Source: Kingdonia uniflora (lineage: Eukaryota > Streptophyta > Magnoliopsida > Ranunculales > Circaeasteraceae). Taken from it: a stretch of DNA of 64,000 bases. Under the pieces are notes generated by a model. That model did no database searches and was not told the DNA's origin. It saw only the letters and a list, made by a program, of their open reading frames with translations. The position numbers were made by a program, and so were the translations under genes. This document shows, piece by piece, positions 1 through 9,455 of this stretch (positions are counted from its first letter, which is position 1; each line of letters starts with the position of its first letter). Location of the stretch: assembly GCA_014058105.1 (NCBI GenBank), contig JACGCM010001346.1, forward strand, positions 930,001-994,000, written 5' to 3'.

Positions 1-116
1 AGTATATTGTCTATTGATTTTATGCATTCTAGATTATATGCTTGAGTCCTCCGATTAAGGATAAACCCCATGGTGTAAGAGCCGACTTCCCCTCCGAAAG
101 GAGTTAGGCCCCTACA
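1..116 (+). repeat. 3' end of a Tat-family LTR (truncated by window start)
   Basis: The stretch ending in TTAGGCCCCTACA matches the end of the Tat-3 LTR near 41350-41465: both share the CCCATGGTGTAAGAGC block followed by a short purine-rich stretch and the CCCCTA end. The orientation is plus (element sense left to right). It is either a 3' LTR or a solo LTR whose start lies outside the window. Directly after CA at 116 the sequence enters Harbinger transposase coding sequence, so the LTR element appears to have inserted into that gene. No target duplication can be tested because the other end is not visible. Confidence 0.75.
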
Positions 117-844
117 ATAGATAGTTTAGATTGTATGCATTTGAAATGGAAGAATTGTTCTACCGGGTAGGCAGGAGACAATATACCGGGTATAAGAAAA
201 TCCCGACGGTGATTTTAGAAGCGGTTGCATCCCAAGATCTTTGGATATGGCATGCATTCTTTGGGGTGCGCGGTTCTAACAACAACGTGAACGTCTTGCA
301 TCAAGGGTGGCTTTTCATCAACTTGTCTAATGGAGCTGCGCCGCCATGCAATTAAAATATATGTAAGGTACCGCACACTATGGGGTATTACTTAGCAGAT
401 GGAGTCTATCCAAGATGGCAAACACTTGTTCCAACCATAAGAAATCCATCCAGCGATGTCGAAAGACATTTTTTGAAGATGCAAGAGTCATGCCGAAAAG
501 ACGTAGAGCGTGCTTTTGGGGTATTACAAGCTAGGTTTCAAATATTGGCAAACGGTGTACGATTTTGAAAACCTAGTGATCTAAGAAATGTTATGTACGC
601 ATGTATCATCTTGCACAATATGGTCATGGAAGATGAACATCATACTTACATCTGACAAATAGACATTGATCCCAAGATTAGAAAAGTCGTAGATAATTAG
701 ATGGAGGACTTAAATCCATGACACGCGATCGACACTATGGCTGAGTACATCCAGAAGGTTCGTGAAATTAGAAATTAAGAAGCTCATTTCCAATTATGAG
801 ATGAACTTGTCACACATTTGTGGAGTGGAAAAGGGACAAAGTAG
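117..844 (+). pseudogene. PIF/Harbinger transposase relic (HARBI1/ALP1-like)
   Basis: This encodes the C-terminal two thirds of a PIF/Harbinger DDE nuclease, the enzyme that cuts and inserts these DNA transposons. Family blocks are visible in order: WKNC (about 149), a block from PTVILEAVASQDLWIWHAFFG to NNVNVL (205-300), GYYLADGVYPRW (about 383-415), the block ending RKDVERAFGVLQARF (about 490-540), YACIILHNMVMEDE (about 597-637) and a C-terminal EAHFQLRDELVTHLW block ending at the stop 842-844. The reading frame changes between about 140 and 175 and again between 355 and 380, and there are stops at about 654, 699, 720 and 777, so it is not functional. The N-terminal helix-turn-helix region is missing where the LTR at 1-116 abuts. 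The Myb-like partner lies downstream on the opposite strand, converging on it, as expected for this superfamily. Confidence 0.9.
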
Positions 845-1094
845 TTGTAGTCTTCATCATTGTTTGTTTATTTTCAAAAGTAATGTATTTTCTTTTTAAG
901 TTTAATGTTGAAGCTGTAATGTTTTTTGTTTCCAAGTGTTCATCATTGTAATACTTTAATGAAACATAGTTTATTACTTCAGCTTTTTGATTTTGTATCA
1001 ATTTTATGGATTACGAACCATTAATAACAATTTTATTGAAATAATGAAATTACATAAATCTTAATAACTACTATTAATGCTAAGGATTACATCA

Positions 1095-2620
1095 ATCTTC
1101 ATCACTAGAAATATCGTCATCAATTGGACACTGTTCCTTCAACTTCTTCGAATATTTATTTAATCTGCTTCTTCATCCAACGCCTTTGTGTCGCTAGTAG
1201 GTTACCAAGGTCCGTTGTCATCACCATTAACATATGCGAGTCGTCAAAGCTTTTTTTTTTAGTTAGCTCTGCTTCACTCCTCCTTTGAAACTCAGCCTCT
1301 TTCATCAACTTTAGTTCCTCTCAACATCTAGTTTTAGCTTCCTTTCCTCTTTCTTCTGCTCGTCTTTTAGATTCCATAACTTCATCATGTTGGACGTTGT
1401 TTCAAGTATCCTCTCCACCCAAAAACTTATATTTGACTTTGCCACTTCTTTTGCCATATATTTTTTTGGCCCGTCTGGTCGTACATCCCCACAAAAATAT
1501 AGTGGTGCTTCCAAGTCTATAGAATCATCCGGAATTGTGATATTTGGAGTGCCAGATATAGGTACTTCATGATCGGTATTTGTGGAGTTACCCGGGCTAT
1601 CATTAAAATTTGACTTCCTAGCAACGTTGTGGGCGGGATGGTCGATGTGATGAATTTGTGACCATTTTGGGCAAGTTTCTAAAACTTTGTACCCTTCCCC
1701 TAGTTTAAATGGTTTGCCTTGTAGTTGAAAAAATATATCGTTTGCCATACGTTCCTAGAAATCAAGTTAGAAAATATTTTAGAATATGATTCACATTTGA
1801 TCATTAATGAAATAAGAAAAATAAATGAAATACTTATGAAGTCATCCGGTGTGATGTTGGCTCTCAAGGTCTTGAATGATACCTTTAAAAATTGAGCATT
1901 CCTTATTGAGCCACCCCTTATACGTATAATTGACACCGTTGTACGATCGCCACATCGATTGGTCAACATAGATGGAGCTGAATTAATCATGCACCTTGAA
2001 CCAAAATGTTGTGGCTTTTTGGTTATTTGTGGTAGCAAGGTTTTGAGATACTTGGGACCAAGCGCATGCAAGATTCACGAAGTCATCGGGCGACCAATTC
2101 TTAGAGTTGGAGTATTGTTCTTTGTCGTCATGAATATTCTCTGAAGCCTCAAGTACATCCTCAACTATAATAGTTGTCGATGCCATCTTTCCTTTAGATT
2201 TTACCTTTCCGTGCGTATTACTTCACGTGAGAGCCGTATTGAGGTCCTCAGCCTGAGCTACATCCTCAACTATAATTGGTGTCGATGCCATTTTTATGGT
2301 AGACTTTGCCTTCCCAAGAGTCCGCATTTTACTTATCGTGAGAACCGGATTGAGTTCCTTGGAGACGACCGGAGATGCAGCCGGCGATGTATTAAGATTT
2401 AAATAATTTAAACCCCATGTACCTTGCATCGGTGTGGTACTCAAACTTCCACTGGTGAAACAAGTTTGAGATGAATAATATGGATTTCCTGGTTGAGGCT
2501 ACGAGCACGTATACCCATCTAATTGAGGGTAAAATCCTTAGTTTGGGTAATAAGGGTAATATCCATGGGTTTGTGATTGAATTGATTGTCGGGTGGCAGG
2601 AATAGTTGGCGAACATGGTG
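1095..2620 (-). pseudogene. Harbinger ORF1: Myb/trihelix-like DNA-binding protein relic
   Basis: The minus-strand reading resembles the plant proteins often mis-annotated as glutathione S-transferase T3-like, which are the Myb-like ORF1 partners of PIF/Harbinger transposases. Visible blocks are a Gly/Tyr/Pro-rich N-terminus (about 2600-2430), the SKNWSPDDFVNLACAWSQVS Myb-like helix region followed by NNQKATTFW (about 2110-2000), a FKLGEGYKVLETCPKW block (about 1700-1650) typical of the NAM-associated C-terminal domain, and a Lys/Glu-rich coiled tail (about 1370-1150). Stops and frameshifts occur throughout, for example the in-frame TGA at 2223-2225. A 105-bp in-frame tandem duplication is seen at the N-terminus: copies starting ATGGCATCGAC at 2291 and 2186. 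Together with the transposase at 117-844 it forms a tail-to-tail Harbinger gene pair. Confidence 0.8.
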
Positions 2621-2864
2621 ACTCTGACCTAGGACGTATATGGCATTTACGACAGATCAAATGTGTCGATTTGATGAGGATAGATGTTTCCTTGTTGGTT
2701 CGCATTGGAGGATTAAGAGTAGTTTTGAGAATTAGATTGGGAGTTTGAGGAAGACATAGTAGTTTTGAAGAGAGGGGTAGGGAAGGAGGATAGTGTAGAA
2801 GATTAGAAGGAATGAGAGTGTAGAAGATGAATGACATTTATAGATGAAAAAAACTAGCAGTTAA

Positions 2865-3120
2865 TATAGCCGCTAGCAAGTGTCCAAAAAAAATTATAGC
2901 CGTTAATATAGTCGTTGTGTAACTTGTACAACAACGTATCCAAAACAAAAATATAGCCGCTAATATATCTGTTGAGTAACTTGTACAACAAGTTTCCAAA
3001 ACAAAAATATAGCCGCTAATATGTCCATTGTGTAGCTTGAACAACAAGTTTCCGAAACAAAAATATAGCCGTTAATATGTCTGTTGAGTAAATTGTACAA
3101 CAAGTTTCCAAAACTTAAAT
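2865..3120. repeat. 56-bp minisatellite, four copies plus a partial one
   Basis: The motif TATAGCCG(C/T)TAATAT starts at 2895, 2952, 3008 and 3064 (spacings 57, 56, 56), with a shortened copy at 2865. Each unit continues through GTAACTTGTACAACAA and TTTCCAAAACAAAA. It sits just upstream of the Harbinger ORF1 relic, which fits a subterminal or 5'-UTR tandem repeat of that element; this placement is inference. Confidence 0.9.
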
Positions 3121-3224
3121 TTTCAAAATAAAAATTATATTAAAACTTCGAATGAAACATAGTTTAAACAATATTAGCACACAACATAGTTTAAACAAAA
3201 CATAAATAAAAGCTTTAAATAAAA

Positions 3225-4671
3225 CATCGCCTAACTGTGGCGACCTCTCTTCGTTTGGCGAGCGCGTCTGCCACGTGCGAGACTCTCGTCATAGGTACAT
3301 TTTACAACCGGCTGTGTCTGGTTGGAAATGGACATCTCAACTAGTCTATCGGACGTCTCTCGGATGACCTCCAGTGCCTGGCTCAGCTCCCTCCTCAACT
3401 TAGTATTGCTGTCAGTTAGTTTCCTCGAGTATTCATATGCCGCATACCGTAATCCTTGGTTTTGATGCCACAACTCATTCGTACTATACGCAGGTGGACA
3501 CGGGTATGGTACCTGCATCGCCGGGATCAGTATCCGTCTACATTGATCATTCGGTCCCGCCACATCCATGAACCATCCCATATCACGTTGATCGCTGGTC
3601 GTCTGAACACCATAGTCATGCACCTAGATACATTCCAACCCGACAGTACTCGAAAAACCAATACTCCAACATCGCATAGAATCTGGTGATCTATTTCTTC
3701 ATCTTCTCGGGCCTCAGAACTGAGGCTTCATCAATCCCCCAATACAAAGCCGCCATAATGGGCATACCCCAGACAAAACCCAATGCACCAAGAATATCGT
3801 TGTCTATCAAGGCTGCCAGATAACCCACCCGAAGGGATGTGGCACCATTTGAGAAGAAAAGATTACCCATCATATAGGCAATAAATGCCCGTGCATACAC
3901 GATATCCATTTCTGAGTCGTAATTGTGGAGACGTGGATTCAAAGGCCCTTGCCACTTTTTTAAATAGGAGTGAGTGATATTACTGTACCTCATGTCAGAG
4001 CTTGTGATTCTCGGGAACATCTTTTCTGCTTCCTCTAGTTTGGAGTACCTCTCGTCAAACGGGAGTTCGCGACCCCTTCAAAGAGATATGCCCATTACCA
4101 TGATGAAGTGTAACGGTGTGAAAGCCAGTTCCCCGCAAGGGAAGTGAAAGATATTGGTGGAAGGCCACCACAGCCCCACGAGAGTATGAATGAGATGGTT
4201 ATCCGAGTTTCCTTCATTAATCGAGTAAAAGTCTGCAAAACCCATATCGTCGACCAACTTCTTCAACGTCGAGTACACGGCAATCCATCGGTACCACTTA
4301 GGTTCCATATCCAATGGTCCCCTACAATATAATTCATCTCAGTTTTGATAAAAAAAATGGTACATTAACACGTTAGAAGTTCATTCGGGCATTTCATCGA
4401 ACACATTGCAATATACGTTAATAACACATGAAATTTACATAAAACTTACCGGTATTTCCTCCGATCCAGCAAAAATATGGACCCAGCCGTCCGGGAGGAA
4501 ATCTACTCGGTTCAACTCATCGTACGATGGGGTAGGATTGTTGTGATCCGTCAATTGATCCAACCAAACATTTGTTACATCGCCGCTCCCCCTTCGTTTT
4601 ACTTCTGCGTTAGAATTATGTGTAGTTTTGGAAGTATTTTTTCTTGGTTTCAAACTTGAAGAACCCAACAT
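3225..4671 (-). pseudogene. Plant mobile domain (PMD) gene relic
   Basis: This is a minus-strand gene of the plant mobile domain family, related to MAIN/MAIL proteins and usually annotated 'serine/threonine-protein phosphatase 7 long form homolog'. A first exon (4671 to about 4450) ends at a GTAAGT donor, and an acceptor TTGTAG lies near 4324. Exon 2 shows PMD blocks: WYRWIAVYSTLKKLVD (about 4300-4250), LVGLWWPSTNIFHFPCGELA followed by FTPLHFIMVMGIS (about 4190-4081), and GNLFFSNGA through LGALGFVWGMPIMAALYWGID (about 3870-3740). An in-frame TGA at 4078-4080 interrupts otherwise continuous coding from 4314 to 3691. The C-terminal part (EYWFFEYCRVGMYL near 3650, then 3623-3231) is in shifted frames. 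Joining exon 1 to exon 2 by the visible splice sites also shifts the frame. It is likely a pseudogene. PMD genes often travel in DNA transposons; whether this one was carried by the neighbouring Harbinger element is open. Confidence 0.75.
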
Positions 4672-4940
4672 TTTTAAGAGATTAACGGAGGAAATATGTT
4701 GGGAAACTTGTGGAGTAAGCTTGGGTATGCTAAGTTAATGCCTTGGATATGCTAATTCCTTGGATATGTTGGATATGCCTTAATACAAATGCCTTATAAG
4801 AATAAGCCTAAATTTTTTGAAAGGAGAATAAGCCTAAAAGATAAAGGGTGATGACGCGTGGTTCTGAACCGCACAGCTATATATATATATATTTTTTTAA
4901 ATACGTGGCATTTTCCTATTGGTTTAATGGTACGCATGGT
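4672..4940. other. AT-rich gap with short direct repeats
   Basis: No gene was recognised. The stretch 4705-4790 contains several imperfect copies of TTGGATATGC-like words, and 4880-4896 holds a short (TA)n followed by a T-run. Nothing here supports a coding or RNA function. Confidence 0.5.
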
Positions 4941-5057
4941 TCAGAAGTGCGCTGGGGTGAATTCACCTTGGGGTGGATTGAAAACTGTTGTGGGGTGGAT
5001 TGGATTCACCTTGAAATTAATCTAATCCACGCCAGTGAACTGTTGTGGATGCTCTTA
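4941..5057. mobile_element. Possible PIF/Harbinger-type terminus
   Basis: The sequence ends GAACTGTTGTGGATGCTC followed by TTAA. Read on the minus strand this begins (T)TAA-GAGCATCCACAACAGTTC, which looks like the common 'GAGCATCCACAA' start of Harbinger elements and MITEs beside a TTA/TAA target. Internal repeats of GGGGTGGATTG and GAATTCACCTT support a subterminal region. The matching opposite end was not found: the left side of the Harbinger gene pair is cut off by the LTR at 1-116. This call is tentative. Confidence 0.35.
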
Positions 5058-5218
5058 AGACTTTAGCATTTTTTTTTTTTTTTTTTTTTGAAGCTGGTTT
5101 TTTTATAGGGATCCGCAACCCTATGTTTTTAACCCCATGAGGCTTCAAACCCGCGACCTCTCACTAGGTGGAGAGGTACTACTACCACTGAGCCAAGATC
5201 CCAATGGTCTTAAGACTT
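5053..5218 (-). mobile_element. tRNA-derived SINE with target-site duplications
   Basis: On the minus strand a tRNA-like head is followed by a short body and a 21-nt poly(A) (the T-run at 5069-5089). Box A reads TGGCTCAGTGGTAGT (5181-5195) and box B reads GGGTTTGAAGCC (5141-5152), the two internal RNA polymerase III promoter parts. The element is flanked by an identical 11-bp direct repeat TCTTAAGACTT (5053-5063 and 5208-5218), with further partial match beyond it, the mark of LINE-mediated insertion. The head starts GGGATCTTGGCTCAG near 5202. It is not a tRNA gene, because the 3' acceptor arm does not pair properly and a poly(A) follows. Confidence 0.85.
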
Positions 5219-5799
5219 CAACGTCAGAAGCATTAAACGTCAAGGAGCAAGGTGATCCCAACCAATACTTCAGAATAATTTAAAGACTTCAAACTTCATA
5301 TTATTTGAACCGTACAACAACAGACTTGAGACGCAAGGTTGGACCAGCCCATACCAATTACAAACTATCAGATATACTCAAAAAATCAAAAGCATTATTC
5401 CATCCATTCTGTAAAAATTGAAAATGTTGGAAGGTTGTTCATCAGTTACTGCCTCTGCCCATGAAATTGTGATCCCTATTCCTTTTCTATACTTAAAAAA
5501 GAAAAACCCTGATTCAATCCTTTGAGAAAAGAGCAAGATAACAAAAACAAGTTAACTCATCCATTTTCTGAAATGATAAAGGACATTTCCAGTATTATTT
5601 CCATCCATTTTAATTTAAAAATTAGAATATTTGGAAAGCGTATAGTCTGATGCTCTCTTGCCCCATTTGTATAGAGAGCTGGCCTGCAACATAGGGAATC
5701 TTTGCACTCCCCCATCAAATTTCTGCTTTGAGAAAAGATCAAGAACAGCAAAAAATGCCTTTGCATTCTAGTATTCCACCCATCAAATTCCATAGTTTA
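5219..5799. other. Unassigned AT-rich stretch with an old internal duplication
   Basis: No gene was recognised. Two diverged copies about 200 bp apart are visible: TTCCATCCATT at 5399 and 5599, and CTTTGAGAAAAGA(G/T)CAAGA at about 5519 and 5724. The reading frame on the minus strand here (5557-5793) has no recognisable features. Confidence 0.5.
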
Positions 5800-6680
5800 T
5801 TTGGTAACTATCCTAGTGTGTGCGGTCAAAAAAAAACTTTTAAAAATGACCCAATCTCTCGAATAAGTTATCGGTAACCAGGCTTCTCTGAATTGCGATC
5901 AAATGCATAGGAAACGTGCAAAATCCGTTACGGTCAAAATTTCAAATCGGCATTATTGCGGGTCATTGGGTAAATATCCTAGTATGTTGTCGGCCAAATT
6001 GAAACTCATAAAAAATGATCCAACCTCTTAAACGAGTTGTCAGTAGCCAAGCCCCTTTGAATTACGATCTAAAATGTCAGAGTGGTGCAAAATCGGTATT
6101 GTTCAAAAACTTAAACCAGGAGTATTGCGATTCATTTTATAACTATCCTAGCATGTTGTCAGTCAAAAAGAAACTCCCTTAAACGATTCAATCTATCGAA
6201 TGAGTTTCCGGTAGCCAAGCTTCTCTAAATTGCAATCTAATGCATCAGAGAGGTAAAAAATCCGTTCTGGTCAGAATTTCAAACCGGCATTAATGCGAGT
6301 AATTGGATAACTTTCCAAGAGTGTTGTCAGACAAATAGAAACTCCTAAAAATGATCCAACCTCTTAAATGAGTTGTCGGTAGCCAAGTCTCTCCAAATTA
6401 CGATCTAATGCATCGCAGAGATGCGAAATCCGCATTATTCCAAAATTTAAACCAGGAGTATTATGATTCATTTGGAAACTATCCTAGTATGTTGTCAGTC
6501 GAAAATAAACTTTTTAAATCAATTCAATCTCTCGAACGAGTTGCCAGTAGCCAAGCTTCTCTGAATTGCGATCTAATGCATCAGAGAGGTGTGAAATCCG
6601 TACCGTTCAAAATTTCAAATCGGGAATACTTTGAGTCATTGGATAACTATCCTAGTGTATTATCGGACGAACTACGTAAA
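5800..6680. repeat. 168-bp satellite, five monomers in an A-B-A-B-A pattern
   Basis: The word TCCTAG (or TCCAAG) starts at 5811, 5977, 6146, 6314, 6482 and 6650, giving monomers of 166, 169, 168, 168 and 168 bp. Each monomer holds AATC-TCGAA-GAGTT, then GGTAGCCAAG, GCGATCTAATGCATCAGAG and AAATCCG. Odd monomers read CAATCTCTCGAA and end in GTCATTGG. Even monomers read CCAACCTCTTAAA and end in GGAGTATT-GATTCATTT. This is a dimeric higher-order repeat of about 336 bp. The monomer length is nucleosome-like and typical of plant centromeric or subtelomeric satellites. The array is short and ends near 6680. An open frame at 6408-6689 is only the repeat read through. Confidence 0.9.
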
Positions 6681-6688
6681 AGGGTGTA

Positions 6689-6888
6689 AATAATACTTTT
6701 TGATAGTAATTTACGACTTGGCGCGTGTGTCATACTTTGAATGAAAAATACGACTTCAATTAGAAGTCACAATTTTGGAACCCCATCATTTTAATTTTTT
6801 TCCTTCTTATTTAAGTCTTAAAACATATGACTGTTTAAAGAGTTGTAAATCTATTATAATTTTGATTCTTGATCAAGCCGCTTTATTT
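6689..6888. other. Short unassigned stretch with CACTA-like subterminal similarity
   Basis: No gene is present. The segment 6748-6783 (TACGACTTCAATTAGAAGTC and following) resembles the subterminal part of the CACTA element at 24649-24685 (TACGACTGAATTTGTAAGTC and following). It may be a remnant of another CACTA end; no CACTA/TAGTG terminus is seen next to it. Confidence 0.35.
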
Positions 6889-7659
6889 TGCAAGGGCCTA
6901 ACTTCACGAGAGGGGAAACTGACTCATACACTATGAGTTTTATCTTCGACCTGGGGGTTGAAGCATACAATCAATAATAATAAGACCTACTATACTAATA
7001 ATACACTTGCGTGGAGGCATCGAATGGGTCATTCCACGACCTTTGGTGAGGATTTTTATGAGTTATGTTATATTTGTAGAGTGGTCAAAGTATCGAGAAC
7101 TGGGCTGTTACAAGGTATTCGAAGGTTAACTTACAAGGTCTGTTGGGGGAGATTTTTCTAACCCCTTCATAGTTCATTCTCCCTCCTACTTATAGATCAT
7201 TGGAAGGGCTGAGTCACCATGGGAGGCCAAGTTACATGTGCATCCTACGGGGACATCTGACTTGTCCCCAGAATCGATTATGATGCTGAAATTGTTAAGT
7301 CTGACACTATAGCTGTTAACCCTGACACTGTAGCTATTGGTTCTGATACTATAATTGTTGGATCTGGCACCGCAGTTGTTGAATGACATACTCTACTATT
7401 ATGTTTGGTGAGCTGGCTGCCTGACATGTTTCCCTTTGACCATGTACGACTATGGCCAAAGCATTTATGGTTCTGATGCGTTGCTCATCTATCTTTGCCT
7501 ACAGTGGCTGGCTTTGATGGTTCCATTGAGTGCTTGATTAGTCTCGGAAGGCTTCGTCGACATAATTATCATCTTACTGGGCTTCGGATCTTTTGGTAGA
7601 CATCGATGTAGCCTTCGAGTGTTCAACTGGAGCTATAAAGCAGCGAGTAGGCTACTACA
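6889..7659 (-). repeat. Tat-2 3' LTR (771 bp)
   Basis: On the plus strand it begins TGCAAGGGCCTAACTTC and ends GAGTAGGCTACTACA, aligning along its whole length with the LTRs at 9456-10163, 22033-22733 and 32759-33478. Conserved parts include the TGGTGAGGATTTTTATGAG block and the minus-strand TATA box (CTATAAGTAG, 7187-7196). The segment 7186-7389 contains several diverged copies of a GTTAAGTCTGACACTATAGC-like word, a local tandem expansion seen only in this LTR. Confidence 0.85.
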
Positions 7660-7918
7660 TTCGCCCCCTCTCAGTAGGGGCCTCGGAAACAGGAATAGAG
7701 GGCACGTGCAAGGAAAATTAGTTAGGCATTAGAAGTTGAAGGGTTGACTATTGAATGTGGCAGTTCTGAAGGAGGTAAATAAGGTGAGTAATTAAGTTTG
7801 ATTGGTGATTACGGGGTAATAAATACCCTTAATTGTGGCATAAAATTAGGGTTATGAGGAGGGAATGCACCATAGCCTTCTTATGCTTCTGCTTCTTCCT
7901 AGTTAAGCAATACTCAAC

Positions 7919-8264
7919 ATGGAGACTACACCGAGCACCCGATACCAAAGGAAGATGGATGAACAGGATCGTCGAGTAGGGCAAAAGACGGCAAAGCTGA
8001 AGATGATGTTTTTTGGCGACGATGGGTTGGACTGAGTTAAGGCCAGACCTGGTTGAGCTAGAGCCCGAGGAGCCGATTAATGGGCAGTTGTACGCACACG
8101 GGTGGGGGGTGCTACAGTGGATAAACCCAACGGCCAGCAGCTGGTACTACTTCCTCCAGAGCTTGGCCGAGCAGATAGTGGGAAAGGAGGACCAGTTGCT
8201 GGAAGATAAACCAGGGCTGTGTAAGAAGAACTGCCTCATCTGTAAATGGGGGGATTTTTCATAA
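7919..8264 (+). pseudogene. Short acidic ORF family, Tat-2 copy (function unknown)
   Basis: The plus-strand ORF starts METTPSTRYQRKMDE, close to the MDTTPNTPYQKRM start of the Tat-1 copy at 10410. It shares DRRVGQ and an FFG-DDGLDW block, then a conserved DLVELEP-EPINGQ core. A TGA at the end of the DDGLDW block (W codon position) and a +1 frameshift near 8010 break it; the second part reads on from about 8013 to 8264 with a C-terminal SLAEQIVGKEDQLLED acidic stretch. I do not recognise a known domain. It lies in the antisense cassette between the 3' LTR and the large antisense gene. Confidence 0.6.
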
Positions 8265-8923
8265 GGTGGTGGTATTATTTTTCTGCTTTGCTATTTTTGT
8301 TGGTTTTTGTATGTTTCTTTTTGTTTTTGTATTATCAAAGTATCGAAATAAAATAGTAGTTCAATGAAATAATGTGTTGTGTATCTGACAAGTGTTGTAG
8401 ACGAATAGTATGTTGGCGCAGATTCGAAACTCCACCTTCGAATGAAGGGTAAAGAGTAGAGGTAGTAACCTACTTGGGAAAAGTTACTTTGAATGATAAT
8501 GTAGTGATTTTAGACATAGGTTAACATTCGACTTTTGAATGAATAAGTGACCCCAAATTCTCAAAGCACTTTGTATATGTAGAAAATATTCTGACAAAAT
8601 ATAGAGAGGTGTTGATGGTTTGAGAGAAGAAAAGGGTCGAGGATAGGGATGTGTCAACTGCAAGACCTAACAGCCGAAAATATAAGCCTGTCAGAGGTGA
8701 TACTGCTCCTAGGGGAGAGTTTCCTTTAGGTCATCATAATGTTAGGCAGGGTACTAGAGGGTTTGACATAGTTAATATAAAAATGGTTAAATATGGGCGT
8801 GGGATGCGCACATGGGAGTAGTTGAGGGTAAATGCGTCAATACACAACTTAACCGAAAAGTAGGGGGAGTGGTAATGATGGCGGTTTAAGAAATTGAGGC
8901 TATTTTTTATTATTTTGAGGAGG
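8265..8923. other. Noncoding part of the Tat-2 antisense cassette
   Basis: T-rich sequence follows the short ORF (8270-8340), with several CGAA-containing words. It aligns in position with 10703-12487 of Tat-1. No coding sequence was recognised. Confidence 0.5.
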
Positions 8924-8933
8924 TGTTTATAGA
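8924..8933 (+). promoter_or_regulatory. Putative TATA box of the Tat-2 antisense gene
   Basis: GTTTATAGAG lies at the position equivalent to the stronger GTATATAAG at 12488 in Tat-1. It precedes a GA-rich leader and a CAG/GTAC donor-like site (about 9076) of the 5'-UTR intron. Weaker than the Tat-1 counterpart and probably decayed. Confidence 0.4.
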
Positions 8934-9390
8934 GGGAGAAGGAAATTATTATTCCCAAATACCCAGTCATAAAGAAAAATAGAGAGGCAGAGAGGATAAC
9001 ATACTCCATTGTTGAAGTAGAGCTTGTTGAAGAGGAGATAAGGAACCGTCGTTGTGGCTTCCTTAATCATTCACACAGGTACACATCTGACTTTCTTTGT
9101 AGATAGGCTATTTACAATTTGCCTTTGTATTTCTTTTGCTATGAATGTATTAAGGGGTAGGTGCTGTTAGGGTTTATGTTAGCGAAGCCTTGGCCGAGGG
9201 AGTGGGTAAACCAAATGGTTGGAGGTTCGACCAAGTAGGAAATTAGGGATATTTAGGTGGTTACCTGAGCTGTAATTGAGCATTCAACTATAGGATGGGC
9301 AAGTTGGAGAAGGTAGATCAAAATAAGTTATCGAAACGTAATAGTCGGATTTGTCAGTCTAATTATGTGCCTCTTCTTCTGTGGGGTATA

Positions 9391-9455
9391 ATGCGTACTC
9401 GTCAATCTTTGAGGCTGAGGCTGATAGATGTGGAGATCGAGGTAAATGAGATGAG
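9391..9455 (+). pseudogene. Tat-2 large antisense gene, first coding segment
   Basis: Starts MRTRQSLRLRLIDVEIEV, aligning with MHNCQASRRRLIDEEIKV at 12928 in Tat-1. It is preceded by a decayed intron acceptor (TTCTTCTGTGG, where Tat-1 has TTCTTCTGTAG). Coding stops at the Tat-1 insertion and continues in frame at 22739 after one copy of the target duplication is removed. Confidence 0.7.

Larger units (their letters stand above)
6889..9455 (-). mobile_element. Tat-2 (outer Ty3/gypsy Tat element), left part: 3' LTR and antisense cassette
   Basis: This part holds the LTR at 6889-7659 and, on the plus strand, the short ORF at 7919-8264 and the first exon of the large antisense gene (ATG at 9391). 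The order matches Tat-1 at 9456-15100, so by comparison its pol would be on the minus strand and lie to the right. The element is broken at 9455 by Tat-1 and resumes at 22739 with the reading frame of the antisense gene continuing. Its 5' LTR, gag and pol are not in the window. Confidence 0.8.

Noticed and set aside
6408..6689. A 93-codon frame in the 168-bp satellite
   Set aside because: It repeats itself at the satellite period (168 is divisible by three) and reflects repeat structure, not a gene.
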